Shown here: positions 54,248 to 63,542 of the stretch, in pieces
How the letters are laid out: every line of letters starts with the position of its first letter
Position numbering within the stretch: position 1 is the stretch's first letter
Assembly: GCA_024233865.1 (NCBI GenBank)
Contig: JACKPA010000010.1
Span: 178,540 to 242,539 of the forward strand
Length of the DNA: 64,000 bases
Source of the DNA: Leptospiraceae bacterium
GTDB taxonomy: Bacteria; Spirochaetota; Leptospiria; Leptospirales; Leptospiraceae
Direction: 5' to 3'
Made by a program: the position numbers and the translations under genes
Notes under the pieces: model-generated
Seen by the model: the letters and a program-made list of their open reading frames with translations, nothing else
Told to the model about the DNA's origin: nothing
Databases searched by the model: none

Positions 54248-54841
54248 ATGATAGTATTCACACCCATTTTAGAAAGTGAACTAAAAGAAAAACCTTCTAT
54301 TCCCAAATATGATGGAATTAAAATGAGTTTAGAAGAGTTTCTTGCCACTGAGTTTGATGACCAAGGGTATAAGTATGAATGGAATGATGGCATACTCGAA
54401 GCTGCCAAAAAAATGAAGGAAAACGAAAGAAAAATTTATAGAAATATAAATAGAAGGTTTGTCCAAACAAATGCTTTTAGGGAGGGTTACGAGTTAATAG
54501 CCGAAGCTGATTGTAATTTAAAAAAATTAAACAAACTAAGAAGACCGGATATTAGCATTTTTTCCAAAGAACAAATTGAAAAACCGGAAACTTCCCAAGA
54601 GGCTCCTCAAATAGCCATTGAGATTTTATCCCCTTCCAATTCGATTGTAGAAGAAGAAAAAAAGATCAACGAATACTTTTACTCAGGTTGTAAAATAGTC
54701 TGGCACATTTTTTCCGAACTCAAAATTGTCAAAATTTATAGTTCGATTAAACTAGTAAGAGTATGCACTGATAACGATGTATGTAATTTTGGAGATGTTA
54801 TCCCTGATTTTCAGATTTCGGTAAATGATATTTTTGGGTGA
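54248..54841 (+). CDS. Uma2-family protein, tandem copy 3
   Basis: A 197-residue member almost identical to copy 1 at the N-terminus (TPILESELKEKPS, PKYDGIKMSLEEF). It shares YEWNDGILEA, RRPDISIF, IEILSPSNSI and C-terminal VIPDFQISVNDIF with copy 2. It thus looks like a mosaic of both neighbours. The upstream gap holds a 17-bp sequence also found at 2313 and a 21-bp dyad (54176-54196). Confidence 0.85.
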   Translation: MIVFTPILESELKEKPSIPKYDGIKMSLEEFLATEFDDQGYKYEWNDGILEAAKKMKENERKIYRNINRRFVQTNAFREGYELIAEADCNLKKLNKLRRPDISIFSKEQIEKPETSQEAPQIAIEILSPSNSIVEEEKKINEYFYSGCKIVWHIFSELKIVKIYSSIKLVRVCTDNDVCNFGDVIPDFQISVNDIFG

Positions 54842-54871
54842 ATTATACAGGGATAATTGGTAAGGCTTTTT

Positions 54872-55057
54872 TTACTTTTGATCCATTTTCTCTACGATCT
54901 TTTTCAACTGTTCATAAAATGGATTTTGGCTTAACTCAAGTATTTGCTTATCAAAATTTAATTTCATTTTGCCAGCAACAACAAGACAAAGTGCTTCGTC
55001 CAATTTTTCAGGTAAGCCGGAAAATGATAAAATCAATTTATTGCCACTCAATCAGTT
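54872..55057 (-). pseudogene. Possible C-terminal remnant on the minus strand
   Basis: Downstream of the membrane gene at 55038 the minus strand reads SGLPEKLDEALCLVVAGKMK then LNFDKQILELSQNPFYEQLK up to a stop at 54872. The pattern (LPEKLDEAL-x-LVVAGK) resembles the C-terminal helices of zinc-type alcohol dehydrogenases, but this is weak. It overlaps the end of the membrane gene by some 20 bp and has no proper start. Confidence 0.3.
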
Positions 55058-57164
55058 TAATGATTGGCATAAAAGAAATCTCAGGGTTATGGTTGTATCT
55101 ACTAAGAACCACAAAATCGGAAAACTCTTTTAAAAATTGTTCCTTAACGTGAGAATATAAACCAACATGTCCTATCCAATTACCTACGTTAGGAATAGAG
55201 GTAATTAAATAATTATTAAAAAACAAAATAAGATTGTTACCCAATTTTCTGATTTGAATAATATTTGCTTCATCTTTCTTCGTGAATGGAATAGGAATTT
55301 CATTTATTGTATGACTTAATATCCCGCTCTCCATACGATAAGCATATATAGCGAAATCCCTAATAACAAAAAGTAAAAAATTTTGATTATCTTTATATCC
55401 CAATACTATTCCTCTGTGATTATGAAGATAAAATTTCAAAGATAGTTCTGGATTATTATACACATTGGTACTAAGGATAAAATTTGCTCCTCCACCAAAA
55501 TCTACACTATGATTTATTGAAACAATTTGTTCTTTATTGGGAGGAGCAATACTTTTGTAAATAGTTAAGTTTACTTTTTTATCTTCTTGTACTTTTTGAT
55601 TTTTTATGCCATCACTTTTGATCTTGGAAAGCCAAATATGGTTTTGATATACCTGTAAATACGCACCTTCGCGCGTATCTTTGGCATGACAATAATATTT
55701 AGGTGTAAACAAAAGCATGGAAACTTTAGAAATAATTTTCTTTTGTGAAGAAGGCTCAATACCTAGTAAACAATATTTCTCATTTTTTTGTAGTGAATTA
55801 GCTAAATTAGTGTGTTGGTATGCCCATGAAAAATCTTTAGATGAACTTTCAGTCAATGCTGTATTGAGTTTTGAATAATTTACAGAAATGATTGTAAAAC
55901 AAAAAGTAATAATTGCTCCCCATAAAATTATTCTCAGTATAAAAAACCGATTATTTTGATGCAGTTTACTAATCAAGATTGCGATAATTGTGCAAAGCAA
56001 AAAAGTAGTAATGGAATAATAATACGTAGCTCGATATAAATATTCATGAGAACGTAACAAAACTCGTCCAATACCTAAAGAAAAAATCACAGCCAAAAAA
56101 TTTAAAATAACTCCCAATTCAACTATTGTTCTTGCTGAAAAATTTCGAAAAAATAGTTCCCTAATATTCTGAAACAACAAAAATAATAATACAGTATAGG
56201 TGATCAAACCAGAAAAATTGAACCAAAAATCATTTAGTTCAAAGCGCCAACTAAAAAAATATCCTCGACCTATGTTTATTGTATTAGGAAAAAAGAATGT
56301 GTTTGAGGCAGCAGACAATGGAATCCAAATTGATTTAAAGAGCCTATCGACTGATATTTGCGTTGCATTATCAGAAGGACCTAATACGCCTGGAGCTTGA
56401 TAATAAAAAAAATCAGCAATATTTAATACCAAAAAAAGAATAACAGGAAATATCAAAGTTGAAATAATAGAATATAAATATTTAGAATGATTATTGGGTT
56501 TATTAAATTGCCAGAATAAAAATACAACTGAAACTAGTAACAAAATACAAAGAGTTATCATTTCATGAAATAGAGTAGCAATAAATATTAAGATTATAGC
56601 TTTTTTATTGATAGAAAAGCTGTAAAATCGTTTCATTTTAAAGATTTCACACAATCCCAAAAAGAAAAAAGATAAAGAAAGTAAATATGGAGTTATGTGT
56701 CTCCATAAAACCATTTCCATACCAGCATAATTAGTTATAAAAATCATGGTAAAAAGAAACGCACCCAAAGTAGAGCCTAAAATAAAAGATAGTAGCCGAT
56801 GAAGCGAAAAAGATGCTACACCACAAATGACAATACCAATTGCCCCTCTTATAAAAGGATTATCTCTCCAGAATATGTCTGATAATCCTAAAATTGCCAT
56901 GTGACCAGGGCGAAATAGATAGTAATCTCCAGGATAAAGGATTCTTGCTCGTGAAAGACTCATCGAATGGAAAAACCATTTCCAGTCACTTTCAAATATT
57001 CTTTCCCTCATATAAGTAGTATGATCTTCTCTATTTGTATCTACAATTCCATTCCAGTATAGAAAAAATGCTAGGATAATGTATAAAAAAAATAAAATTA
57101 CAATATTGTATTTAAAAATTACTTTTTTAAAATTAAAAATGATTTTATATGCTACTAGATTCAT
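55038..57164 (-). CDS. Polytopic membrane protein with C-terminal LamG-like domain
   Basis: A 708-residue protein. Some eleven hydrophobic segments occupy the first 440 or so residues, GT-C-like in layout. From about residue 560 a soluble domain begins (VDFGGGANFILSTN, LSLKFYLHNHRGIVLGYKD, GHVGLYSH) with the beta-rich pattern of LamG or DUF1080-type jelly rolls, which bind glycans. The combination suggests a glycan transferase with an external carbohydrate-binding tail. It is read opposite to the neighbouring genes. Confidence 0.65.
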   Translation of the reverse strand: MNLVAYKIIFNFKKVIFKYNIVILFFLYIILAFFLYWNGIVDTNREDHTTYMRERIFESDWKWFFHSMSLSRARILYPGDYYLFRPGHMAILGLSDIFWRDNPFIRGAIGIVICGVASFSLHRLLSFILGSTLGAFLFTMIFITNYAGMEMVLWRHITPYLLSLSFFFLGLCEIFKMKRFYSFSINKKAIILIFIATLFHEMITLCILLLVSVVFLFWQFNKPNNHSKYLYSIISTLIFPVILFLVLNIADFFYYQAPGVLGPSDNATQISVDRLFKSIWIPLSAASNTFFFPNTINIGRGYFFSWRFELNDFWFNFSGLITYTVLLFLLFQNIRELFFRNFSARTIVELGVILNFLAVIFSLGIGRVLLRSHEYLYRATYYYSITTFLLCTIIAILISKLHQNNRFFILRIILWGAIITFCFTIISVNYSKLNTALTESSSKDFSWAYQHTNLANSLQKNEKYCLLGIEPSSQKKIISKVSMLLFTPKYYCHAKDTREGAYLQVYQNHIWLSKIKSDGIKNQKVQEDKKVNLTIYKSIAPPNKEQIVSINHSVDFGGGANFILSTNVYNNPELSLKFYLHNHRGIVLGYKDNQNFLLFVIRDFAIYAYRMESGILSHTINEIPIPFTKKDEANIIQIRKLGNNLILFFNNYLITSIPNVGNWIGHVGLYSHVKEQFLKEFSDFVVLSRYNHNPEISFMPIIKLIEWQ

Positions 57165-57492
57165 TATTTGAATAATTCTTTTATTGTGACTATTCAGATA
57201 TTTTCTAATGAAAAAAGATTTGCAAGCAAAATATTTAAAAAATAGTAAGAGAAGTGTGAATTCTTCGGAAATAAAATCTATTTTTAAGTAAGGTTTGAAA
57301 GCTGTCAGTCAACTTCTGAATAATCTTTATATAAGAATTAATAAATTGAAGAGTCAGAAAAGATAGCATCAAAGTTAGAAAGTTACAATAATTCTTTCTT
57401 AAACAATTGACTCTTTTTATCCGAGAAAAAAGTTGGACTACAGGGATTACGCTTATTGGAAATTTTCCCGATATTTAAATAGGAGTAAAGTA
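57165..57492. other. Intergenic region between divergent membrane genes
   Basis: About 330 bases, very AT-rich. Contains the divergent promoter regions. TTCTTAAACAATT (about 57390-57412) also occurs near 49541. No RNA gene or dyad is evident. Confidence 0.4.
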
Positions 57493-60261
57493 GTGTACAA
57501 ATTGCTATCGTTAAAGTCCTTAAACATATTTTTTTCAATTATATGTTTATTTGTTGGTTCCATATTATTCGGATACGTTTTTAAAATAGAGCAGCTAGAA
57601 TATTTTAATCCAAGCATTATAAATAATTATCCTTCATTCTTTTTTGCGCCTATCCCTATAGTTTCTTTTTTTATTTTCTCCTTTTTTGGTTTACTTTTTT
57701 TAATTAGATATAAAGCCTTCACCGATTCAAACAATCTTTTACAGAAGTGTTCAATCATATCATTAGTATTTTTTGTTGCTGTTTTTTTAGGAGCAATTAC
57801 CCAAGCAAGAATAACAATTCTTATTTTGCTTTTTTCTTATCTATCATTCGAAACGTATTACTTCATAAAATCTAAAAAATATAGGAATTTCCTTCATCCA
57901 ATATACATCTTTTTTTTCTATTTTGCTATATTATCTCTATCTCTACCAGTCATATCACCGATAATGACCAACAACATATTTCTTATAGGAAGATGGGACG
58001 ACATTCTTGACTGGTACAGTCATATTGTCGAGAGTGGTTATTATAATGATATATCTCTTATTGGACCTTCCAATTTTCTCGGAGCAGCACCCCATCACTT
58101 TTCTATTTTCACAAAAGGCCTTTTTATAAATATTCTGTCCATGATTTTTAAAGTTAATCCTAATGATAGTTTTGCTATTGTTTCTTTTTTCAAGTATATT
58201 GTTGTCATCATTTTAACTATTGGTTCTTTTGGAACTTATTCCTTCTTTAAATACAGTTTGAACTTAAAATCAAACATATCAATAATTTTCGGACTACTTT
58301 TTATTTTGGGAAATTCAAGCATAATTGGAACTCTTGGAAATGAATTTCCAATTCATATTGTTGCTATATGCTTCTTGCCTCTAACTCTTTTTTTTCTTCA
58401 TAAAGGAATTAATGGAAATAATATAATATTTTTTTATATTAGTGGTTTTCTTATTGGTTTTAACTTTGAAATTATACCAACTCATCCAAAATCTTTTATA
58501 ACAATGCCATTAATTATCTTATGCTTCATAGTTGTTTATATTATTTCAAACATAAAGGACTTTAAAAATAGAATAAAGAATACTTTAATTTTTGTTTTAG
58601 GGGTTATAGTATCCTTCATTAATTTTTTTTATCCAATTTTTTACTCAATGTATAATAATTACTTTCGATTTAAAGACTATTCTGATAATAAGGGAATTGA
58701 TTGGACGTTTTCTACTGATTTAATATATAACATATTACTCGCTGATATTCCTTTTAGAAAACCACTTGCCTACGTAAATATTGCTGACGTGCAAAATTAC
58801 TATTATTTAGGAAGTTTTTTCTTTCTAATGGTACTTCTTACGCCATTCATTCTATGGAAAAGAAAAGAACTGAAAATGCCTTTCAATCATTTAAAAATTT
58901 ATTTGATATCAATCCCTTTATCTATTACTTTATGCTTGGTTTTATTAGGAAAATCTTCTTTTATGAATAATTTATTTGAACTTTTAGGCATATACATACA
59001 CTACGTTAATAGATATTCACAATATTTTATGTTCGTATTATTACTTATGGTATCATTAAACATTCATTATCTTCAGCATTTTCTTCAAAATAAAATTTCT
59101 TTAAAAATATTAAGTCTACCTATAATTTTAACTTTTGCTTTTTTAGTAGTTTCACTTTTAGGAGTAAATTATCCATCATCCGTTTCTATCACATCAAAAT
59201 TTATGATTCATAAACAAGAAGTTGTCTTTTTTTTTACTACCCTAATAACAATATTAATTCTTTTTTATGATAACATTTTAAGGAAAAATAAAATTGTTCA
59301 CTGCTTTTCATCTGTTCTTTGCTTGATTTTAATATGCCTTCCGTTTGTATATGCAAATTCTAATTATACATTAGAACCATACGATGATCTTCGTAAAAAT
59401 CCATCAACCATTGTTAACGTAAATCAAACAAATCTAAAAGTATACACAAGAAATAGCCTAGTTAACTACAAACCACTATATCATTTTAATTACTCTAAGA
59501 TCATAAATCTTTTTCCTAAGAATCAAATATCTAGAGCTTTTATGTGTTTCAATGGAAATAATTATAATTATATGTGCTTATCCGGAAACAACTTAAAACA
59601 CCCTTATGAATGTGGGCTAATTCAAGATTATGGAGTTATCTTTATAAGAAAATCCATAAGAAAACCATGGTCACAGCTACAAAGGTGTAAAATACTTCCA
59701 ATGAATGAAATCAATCATAATATAAAAAAATTTATTGATCCAGATGTATTTAGTTATTTAGGCATTCAGTATTTATACTTACTTAATAGTACTTATAAAG
59801 AAAACAAAGACATTTTAAGTCAACTTGGATTTGATTTTTACAATACTTACGAATTCAAATATTTTAATGATAAGATAATAATACTTTTTAACAAATCTAT
59901 CAAAGGAATAATAGAAGCATCAGATAAATCAACACGATTTAGAATTATAGAATCAAAAGAACAGAATAATTTTAGATTTTTTCATATAGACTGTAAATCA
60001 GAAAATTGCTCATTCGTCTATAAGGATTATTATAACGATAATTGGTATGGAAACTCGAATGGTAAAACTTTAGCTATTGGACAGAATAAGGATAATTTTA
60101 AAACAATTAATCTAAAAAGAGGAAGACATTTTATTTTTATGGAGTTTCGGCCATTATATATTTATATAACAATTCTCTTACAAATTTTCATTTCACTTTT
60201 TATTATTATATATGCAAGAAAAATCGAATTTAAAAATATTTTTTTACATCCAAGAGGGTAA
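57493..60261 (+). CDS. Large polytopic membrane protein (GT-C/YfhO-like)
   Basis: Open from a TTG at 57433, but a GTG at 57493 preceded by TAGGAG is the better start, giving about 922 residues. More than a dozen TM segments. After the first ones comes IGRWDDILDWYSHIVESGYY, with a D-D motif as in GT-C enzymes, and ETIPTHPKSF-like loops. The C-terminal 300 residues are soluble, ending in a final TM (YIYITILLQIFISLFIIIY). Likely involved in decoration of surface glycan or teichoic-like polymer; substrate unknown. Confidence 0.65.
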   Translation: MYKLLSLKSLNIFFSIICLFVGSILFGYVFKIEQLEYFNPSIINNYPSFFFAPIPIVSFFIFSFFGLLFLIRYKAFTDSNNLLQKCSIISLVFFVAVFLGAITQARITILILLFSYLSFETYYFIKSKKYRNFLHPIYIFFFYFAILSLSLPVISPIMTNNIFLIGRWDDILDWYSHIVESGYYNDISLIGPSNFLGAAPHHFSIFTKGLFINILSMIFKVNPNDSFAIVSFFKYIVVIILTIGSFGTYSFFKYSLNLKSNISIIFGLLFILGNSSIIGTLGNEFPIHIVAICFLPLTLFFLHKGINGNNIIFFYISGFLIGFNFEIIPTHPKSFITMPLIILCFIVVYIISNIKDFKNRIKNTLIFVLGVIVSFINFFYPIFYSMYNNYFRFKDYSDNKGIDWTFSTDLIYNILLADIPFRKPLAYVNIADVQNYYYLGSFFFLMVLLTPFILWKRKELKMPFNHLKIYLISIPLSITLCLVLLGKSSFMNNLFELLGIYIHYVNRYSQYFMFVLLLMVSLNIHYLQHFLQNKISLKILSLPIILTFAFLVVSLLGVNYPSSVSITSKFMIHKQEVVFFFTTLITILILFYDNILRKNKIVHCFSSVLCLILICLPFVYANSNYTLEPYDDLRKNPSTIVNVNQTNLKVYTRNSLVNYKPLYHFNYSKIINLFPKNQISRAFMCFNGNNYNYMCLSGNNLKHPYECGLIQDYGVIFIRKSIRKPWSQLQRCKILPMNEINHNIKKFIDPDVFSYLGIQYLYLLNSTYKENKDILSQLGFDFYNTYEFKYFNDKIIILFNKSIKGIIEASDKSTRFRIIESKEQNNFRFFHIDCKSENCSFVYKDYYNDNWYGNSNGKTLAIGQNKDNFKTINLKRGRHFIFMEFRPLYIYITILLQIFISLFIIIYARKIEFKNIFLHPRG

Positions 60262-60328
60262 GATGTAGAGGAGTAATCTAATTTTTTAGTTCTTGCCAAA
60301 ATCTTTGTTTCAACAAGGAATGTATAAA

Positions 60329-61390
60329 ATGTCAAAAATAGCATTAATAACAGGTATTACAGGTCAAGACGGAGCTTATTTAGCTGAATTTTTACTCGAT
60401 AAAGGTTATATCGTCCATGGGGTCAAACGAAGAGCATCTCTTTTTAATACTGCAAGAATTGATCATCTTTTCCATGATATTCATGAGGTAGGTAGACCGT
60501 TTTTTTTGCATTATGGAGATTTAACAGATTCTACAAGTCTTGTTCGGATCATCCAAGAAACCCAACCGGATGAAATCTACAATTTGGCAGCTCAGTCTCA
60601 TGTTCATACATCCTTTGAAACTCCCGAATATACAGCTAATTCGGATGCTATCGGAACATTAAGGATTTTGGAAGCTATTCGTATGTTACATTTGGAGAAT
60701 AAAACAAGGTTTTATCAAGCTAGTACATCCGAATTGTATGGTAAAGTGCAAGAAATTCCTCAAACTGAAAAAACTCCTTTTTATCCTAGAAGTCCTTATG
60801 GTGTGGCTAAACTTTATGCGTATTGGATTACTGTAAACTACAGGGAGGCTTACAATATTTTTGCCTGCAATGGAATTTTATTCAATCATGAGTCTCCTTT
60901 GAGGGGAGAAAATTTTGTTACAAGAAAGATAACCATGGCTGCGGTGCGAATTGCAATGGGAAAGCAAAAGAAGTTATACCTTGGTAATTTGAATGCAAAG
61001 CGTGATTGGGGACATGCTAAAGATTATGTAGAAGCAATGTGGCTTATGCTTCAGCATAAAAAACCGGAGGATTTTGTAATTGCAACAGGGATAACAACTG
61101 AAGTAAGAGAATTTGTAAGAATGGCTTTTGCAGAGCTTGGTATTGAAATTGAATTCAGAGGAAAAGATGTAGAGGAAAAAGGTTATGTTGCTTTCTGTTC
61201 TAACCCTAATTATAAAATTGACAATGGAAAAGAAATAGTTGTAATTGACCCTAGATATTTTAGACCGGCAGAAGTTGATTTATTGATTGGAGATGCCACC
61301 AAAGCAAAAGAAAAATTAGGATGGATTCCAAGGTATGATTTAAAAATGTTAGTGAAAGAAATGGTAGAAAGTGATCTAAAAACGTTGTGA
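60329..61390 (+). CDS. gmd: GDP-mannose 4,6-dehydratase
   Basis: Converts GDP-D-mannose to GDP-4-keto-6-deoxy-mannose, the precursor of GDP-fucose, GDP-rhamnose and related sugars. From ATG 60329 (353 residues; an in-frame TTG at 60293 only adds 12 unconserved residues). NADP-binding GITGQDGAY near the N-terminus, VKRRASLFNTARIDHL, the catalytic region ASTSELYG and Y-x-x-x-K in SPYGVAKLYAYW, and CNGILFNHESPLRG. All hallmarks are present. With the fcl start at 63543 it forms a GDP-fucose pathway. Confidence 0.96.
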   Translation: MSKIALITGITGQDGAYLAEFLLDKGYIVHGVKRRASLFNTARIDHLFHDIHEVGRPFFLHYGDLTDSTSLVRIIQETQPDEIYNLAAQSHVHTSFETPEYTANSDAIGTLRILEAIRMLHLENKTRFYQASTSELYGKVQEIPQTEKTPFYPRSPYGVAKLYAYWITVNYREAYNIFACNGILFNHESPLRGENFVTRKITMAAVRIAMGKQKKLYLGNLNAKRDWGHAKDYVEAMWLMLQHKKPEDFVIATGITTEVREFVRMAFAELGIEIEFRGKDVEEKGYVAFCSNPNYKIDNGKEIVVIDPRYFRPAEVDLLIGDATKAKEKLGWIPRYDLKMLVKEMVESDLKTL

Positions 61391-61500
61391 AAAGGATTTT
61401 TTAAAAAAGGCATAAGAGTTTTAATGATAATATGTTGTTATTTATAATTCATCATTTCAAATTCGTAGTTATTTTAAGATATAGGGAAACATAATTAATT

Positions 61501-62421
61501 ATGAATTTACCCCTTGTTTCGGTTGTTATCACTACTAAAAATGAAAAGAAAAACATTGAAAATTGTTTGATTAGTATTCAAAATCAGACTTATTCCAATG
61601 TTGAAATCATTGTTGTTGATAATTATTCAACAGACACCACTAAAGATATTGCGTTAAAATATACTCTTTTGGTTTTTGATAAAGGTCCAGAAAGGTCAGC
61701 TCAGCGTAATTTTGGCATGATTGAAGTTGCTAAGGGTGATTATGTTATGTTTGTTGATGCAGACATGATTTTATCACCTTTTATTGTGGAAGAATGTGTG
61801 AATACCTCACCCCTATCCCCTCTCCTAAAAGGAGAGGGGTATGTGGCTTTGCATATTTCGGAGATTGTCCTTGGGAAGAACTTTTTTAGCAAAGTAAGAA
61901 GGTTTGAGAGGACTTTTTATGATGGAACTGTTATTGATGGTGCAAGGTTTTTTAAAAAAGCTGCTTTTGTGCAAGTTGGCGGATTTGATGAGTCTATGAG
62001 TGGTCCGGAAGATTGGGATATTGATAAAAAAATGAAGCAAATTGGTAAAATTGGTTTGGTTTCAAAAAAGCCTGACCTTGATCGAACTCTCAATCTCAAG
62101 GAATGGATTCTTTATTCTTTTGTAAAAGAGCGTGGTGTTGATCCTAGTGATTTTGGAACTGTTATTTTTCATAATGAAGCGGAATTTGACTTGAAGAAAT
62201 ATCTTAGTAAAAAAGGGTATTATGCAAAGAGTTTTAACGGTTATATTGAGAAATGGGGAAAAGATGATCCGGATATTCAAAAGCAATTTGGTATAATGTA
62301 TAGGTTTTTTGGTGTATTTTTTGAGAATGGTAAATGGAAAGAGTTGGCAAAGCATCCAATTTTAACCTTTGGAATGTATTTTTTAAGGTTTATGGTAGGG
62401 GTTAGATTTTTGTTGAGGTAG
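61501..62421 (+). CDS. GT2 glycosyltransferase with an in-frame palindromic repeat
   Basis: A 306-residue GT-A family transferase: VSVVITTKNEKKNIENC at the start, DADMIL as the DxD-like motif at about residue 84, KVRRFERTFYDGT, and GGFDESMSGPEDWDID. Between EECV and YVAL the protein carries NTSPLSPLLKGEG, encoded by a GC-rich palindrome at 61817-61839. This insert is probably tolerated in a loop. It lies between gmd and fcl, so it may transfer fucose or a related sugar; that is inferred. Confidence 0.85.
   Translation: MNLPLVSVVITTKNEKKNIENCLISIQNQTYSNVEIIVVDNYSTDTTKDIALKYTLLVFDKGPERSAQRNFGMIEVAKGDYVMFVDADMILSPFIVEECVNTSPLSPLLKGEGYVALHISEIVLGKNFFSKVRRFERTFYDGTVIDGARFFKKAAFVQVGGFDESMSGPEDWDIDKKMKQIGKIGLVSKKPDLDRTLNLKEWILYSFVKERGVDPSDFGTVIFHNEAEFDLKKYLSKKGYYAKSFNGYIEKWGKDDPDIQKQFGIMYRFFGVFFENGKWKELAKHPILTFGMYFLRFMVGVRFLLR
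61817..61839. repeat. Palindromic repeat inserted in a coding region
   Basis: CCCCTCTCCT-aaa-AGGAGAGGGG forms a 10-bp stem within the GT2 gene and encodes the SPLLKGEG part of the protein. The same peptide arises in many bacteria when such palindromes insert in frame. It resembles the G/C-rich hairpins between genes at 5421, 5952, 27039 and 31959. Confidence 0.7.
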
Positions 62422-62488
62422 GAAGCCACTTGATTTATGAACTCAAATCAGCCAATCATTCAAAAACTACAGTTAATAAGGAGTGTAT

Positions 62489-63286
62489 ATGTCGACCAGG
62501 GTGATTCAAGAAAAAAGACCAACCATTGAAAGAATAGAGCATACAAACTTTGGTTCCGGAAGACCTTATTATGACGATGAGTTGAAAATGTCACAATCCG
62601 AAGAACATACTATTGCAATCAGTTATTTGTTTTATTGCTTAAAATTTATATCCAAGCAATTGAATATGGGTTGTCTTTCTGACAATCCTGTTTGGTATCT
62701 CTTGCCAAAACTCAAAAGGGGAAAGATTCAAAAAGCACTGTATCCGGATTTGTGCGTATCCAAAAACGCTGATACAAACAGGGCAACGGCAGAAGATTTG
62801 CTATTTTGTTTGGAAGTAGTAAATACGGAGAGAAGAAGGAAAGAGGTAAAAGACAGCATTATCATGAAAGGGAGAAATGAATACAACAGAGTGCCGGAAT
62901 TTGTGTTAATATTCCCCAAAGCATCGGATAATCGTGTAATTGAATACTACCAGCACAACGGTTTTTGTTACATACCCTTATTGCCGGAAAATGGAGAATA
63001 TAAAAGTAGAGTAATAAGGGGTTTTAGTATTCGTGAAATACCGAGAGACGATTGGAAAGATGGTGAAAAAGTAGAGGTATTGTACAAAGGCGAGGTGTTG
63101 GTGAAATATGATAACCTATGGAGCATAAAGGAAGAGGAAAGGAAACGAGCTAATATAGAGCATAAGCGAGCCGAAAAAGAGCGATTAGAGAAAGAAAAAG
63201 AACAACGAAAAAACAAATTGCTAGTTGATAAATTGCGGGAAATGGGTGTTAATCTTGATGAATTAACAATGAATAGTGAGGAATAA
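62489..63286 (+). CDS. Uma2-like protein with C-terminal coiled coil
   Basis: Read from ATG 62489 after AAGGAG. The N-terminal part has a Uma2-type core (YPDLCVS as the PD motif, CLEVVNTERR with the Glu). The final 70 residues are charged and helical (RANIEHKRAEKERLEKEK ... LVDKLREMGVNLDEL), a coiled-coil tail common in Uma2 proteins. The E-V-V-N pattern deviates from the usual E-V-x-S, so activity is uncertain. Confidence 0.75.
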   Translation: MSTRVIQEKRPTIERIEHTNFGSGRPYYDDELKMSQSEEHTIAISYLFYCLKFISKQLNMGCLSDNPVWYLLPKLKRGKIQKALYPDLCVSKNADTNRATAEDLLFCLEVVNTERRRKEVKDSIIMKGRNEYNRVPEFVLIFPKASDNRVIEYYQHNGFCYIPLLPENGEYKSRVIRGFSIREIPRDDWKDGEKVEVLYKGEVLVKYDNLWSIKEEERKRANIEHKRAEKERLEKEKEQRKNKLLVDKLREMGVNLDELTMNSEE

Positions 63287-63542
63287 ATCAGATGTTACCT
63301 TTGATTTTAGAAAATTATACGGAACCCAAATTCTGTCAGACCATGGCAATAAATAAAAACAAGCAAAAACTCCGTCCTATAATTAATCGTTTCTAATCCC
63401 AACTCAAAAGGTTGATCTACAGGTACTTGTGGGAAGATAATTGTCTAAAAATAAAGCAAATCCAAATGGTTCAATATAAATAGTAAGGAGATAACATCCA
63501 CTATTTCAAACAAAATAGGTAATGTGGTCTTAGAAATAAACA
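63287..63542. other. Intergenic region before fcl
   Basis: About 256 bases without a credible gene. A 34-codon frame from 63292 has no recognisable features. No strong dyad or promoter can be picked out. Confidence 0.4.

Noticed and set aside
54838..55152. Plus-strand open frame after the third Uma2 gene
   Set aside because: It overlaps the 3' end of the membrane gene on the other strand by over 100 bp, starts at GTG without ribosome binding site and resembles no protein; the minus strand reading is better.
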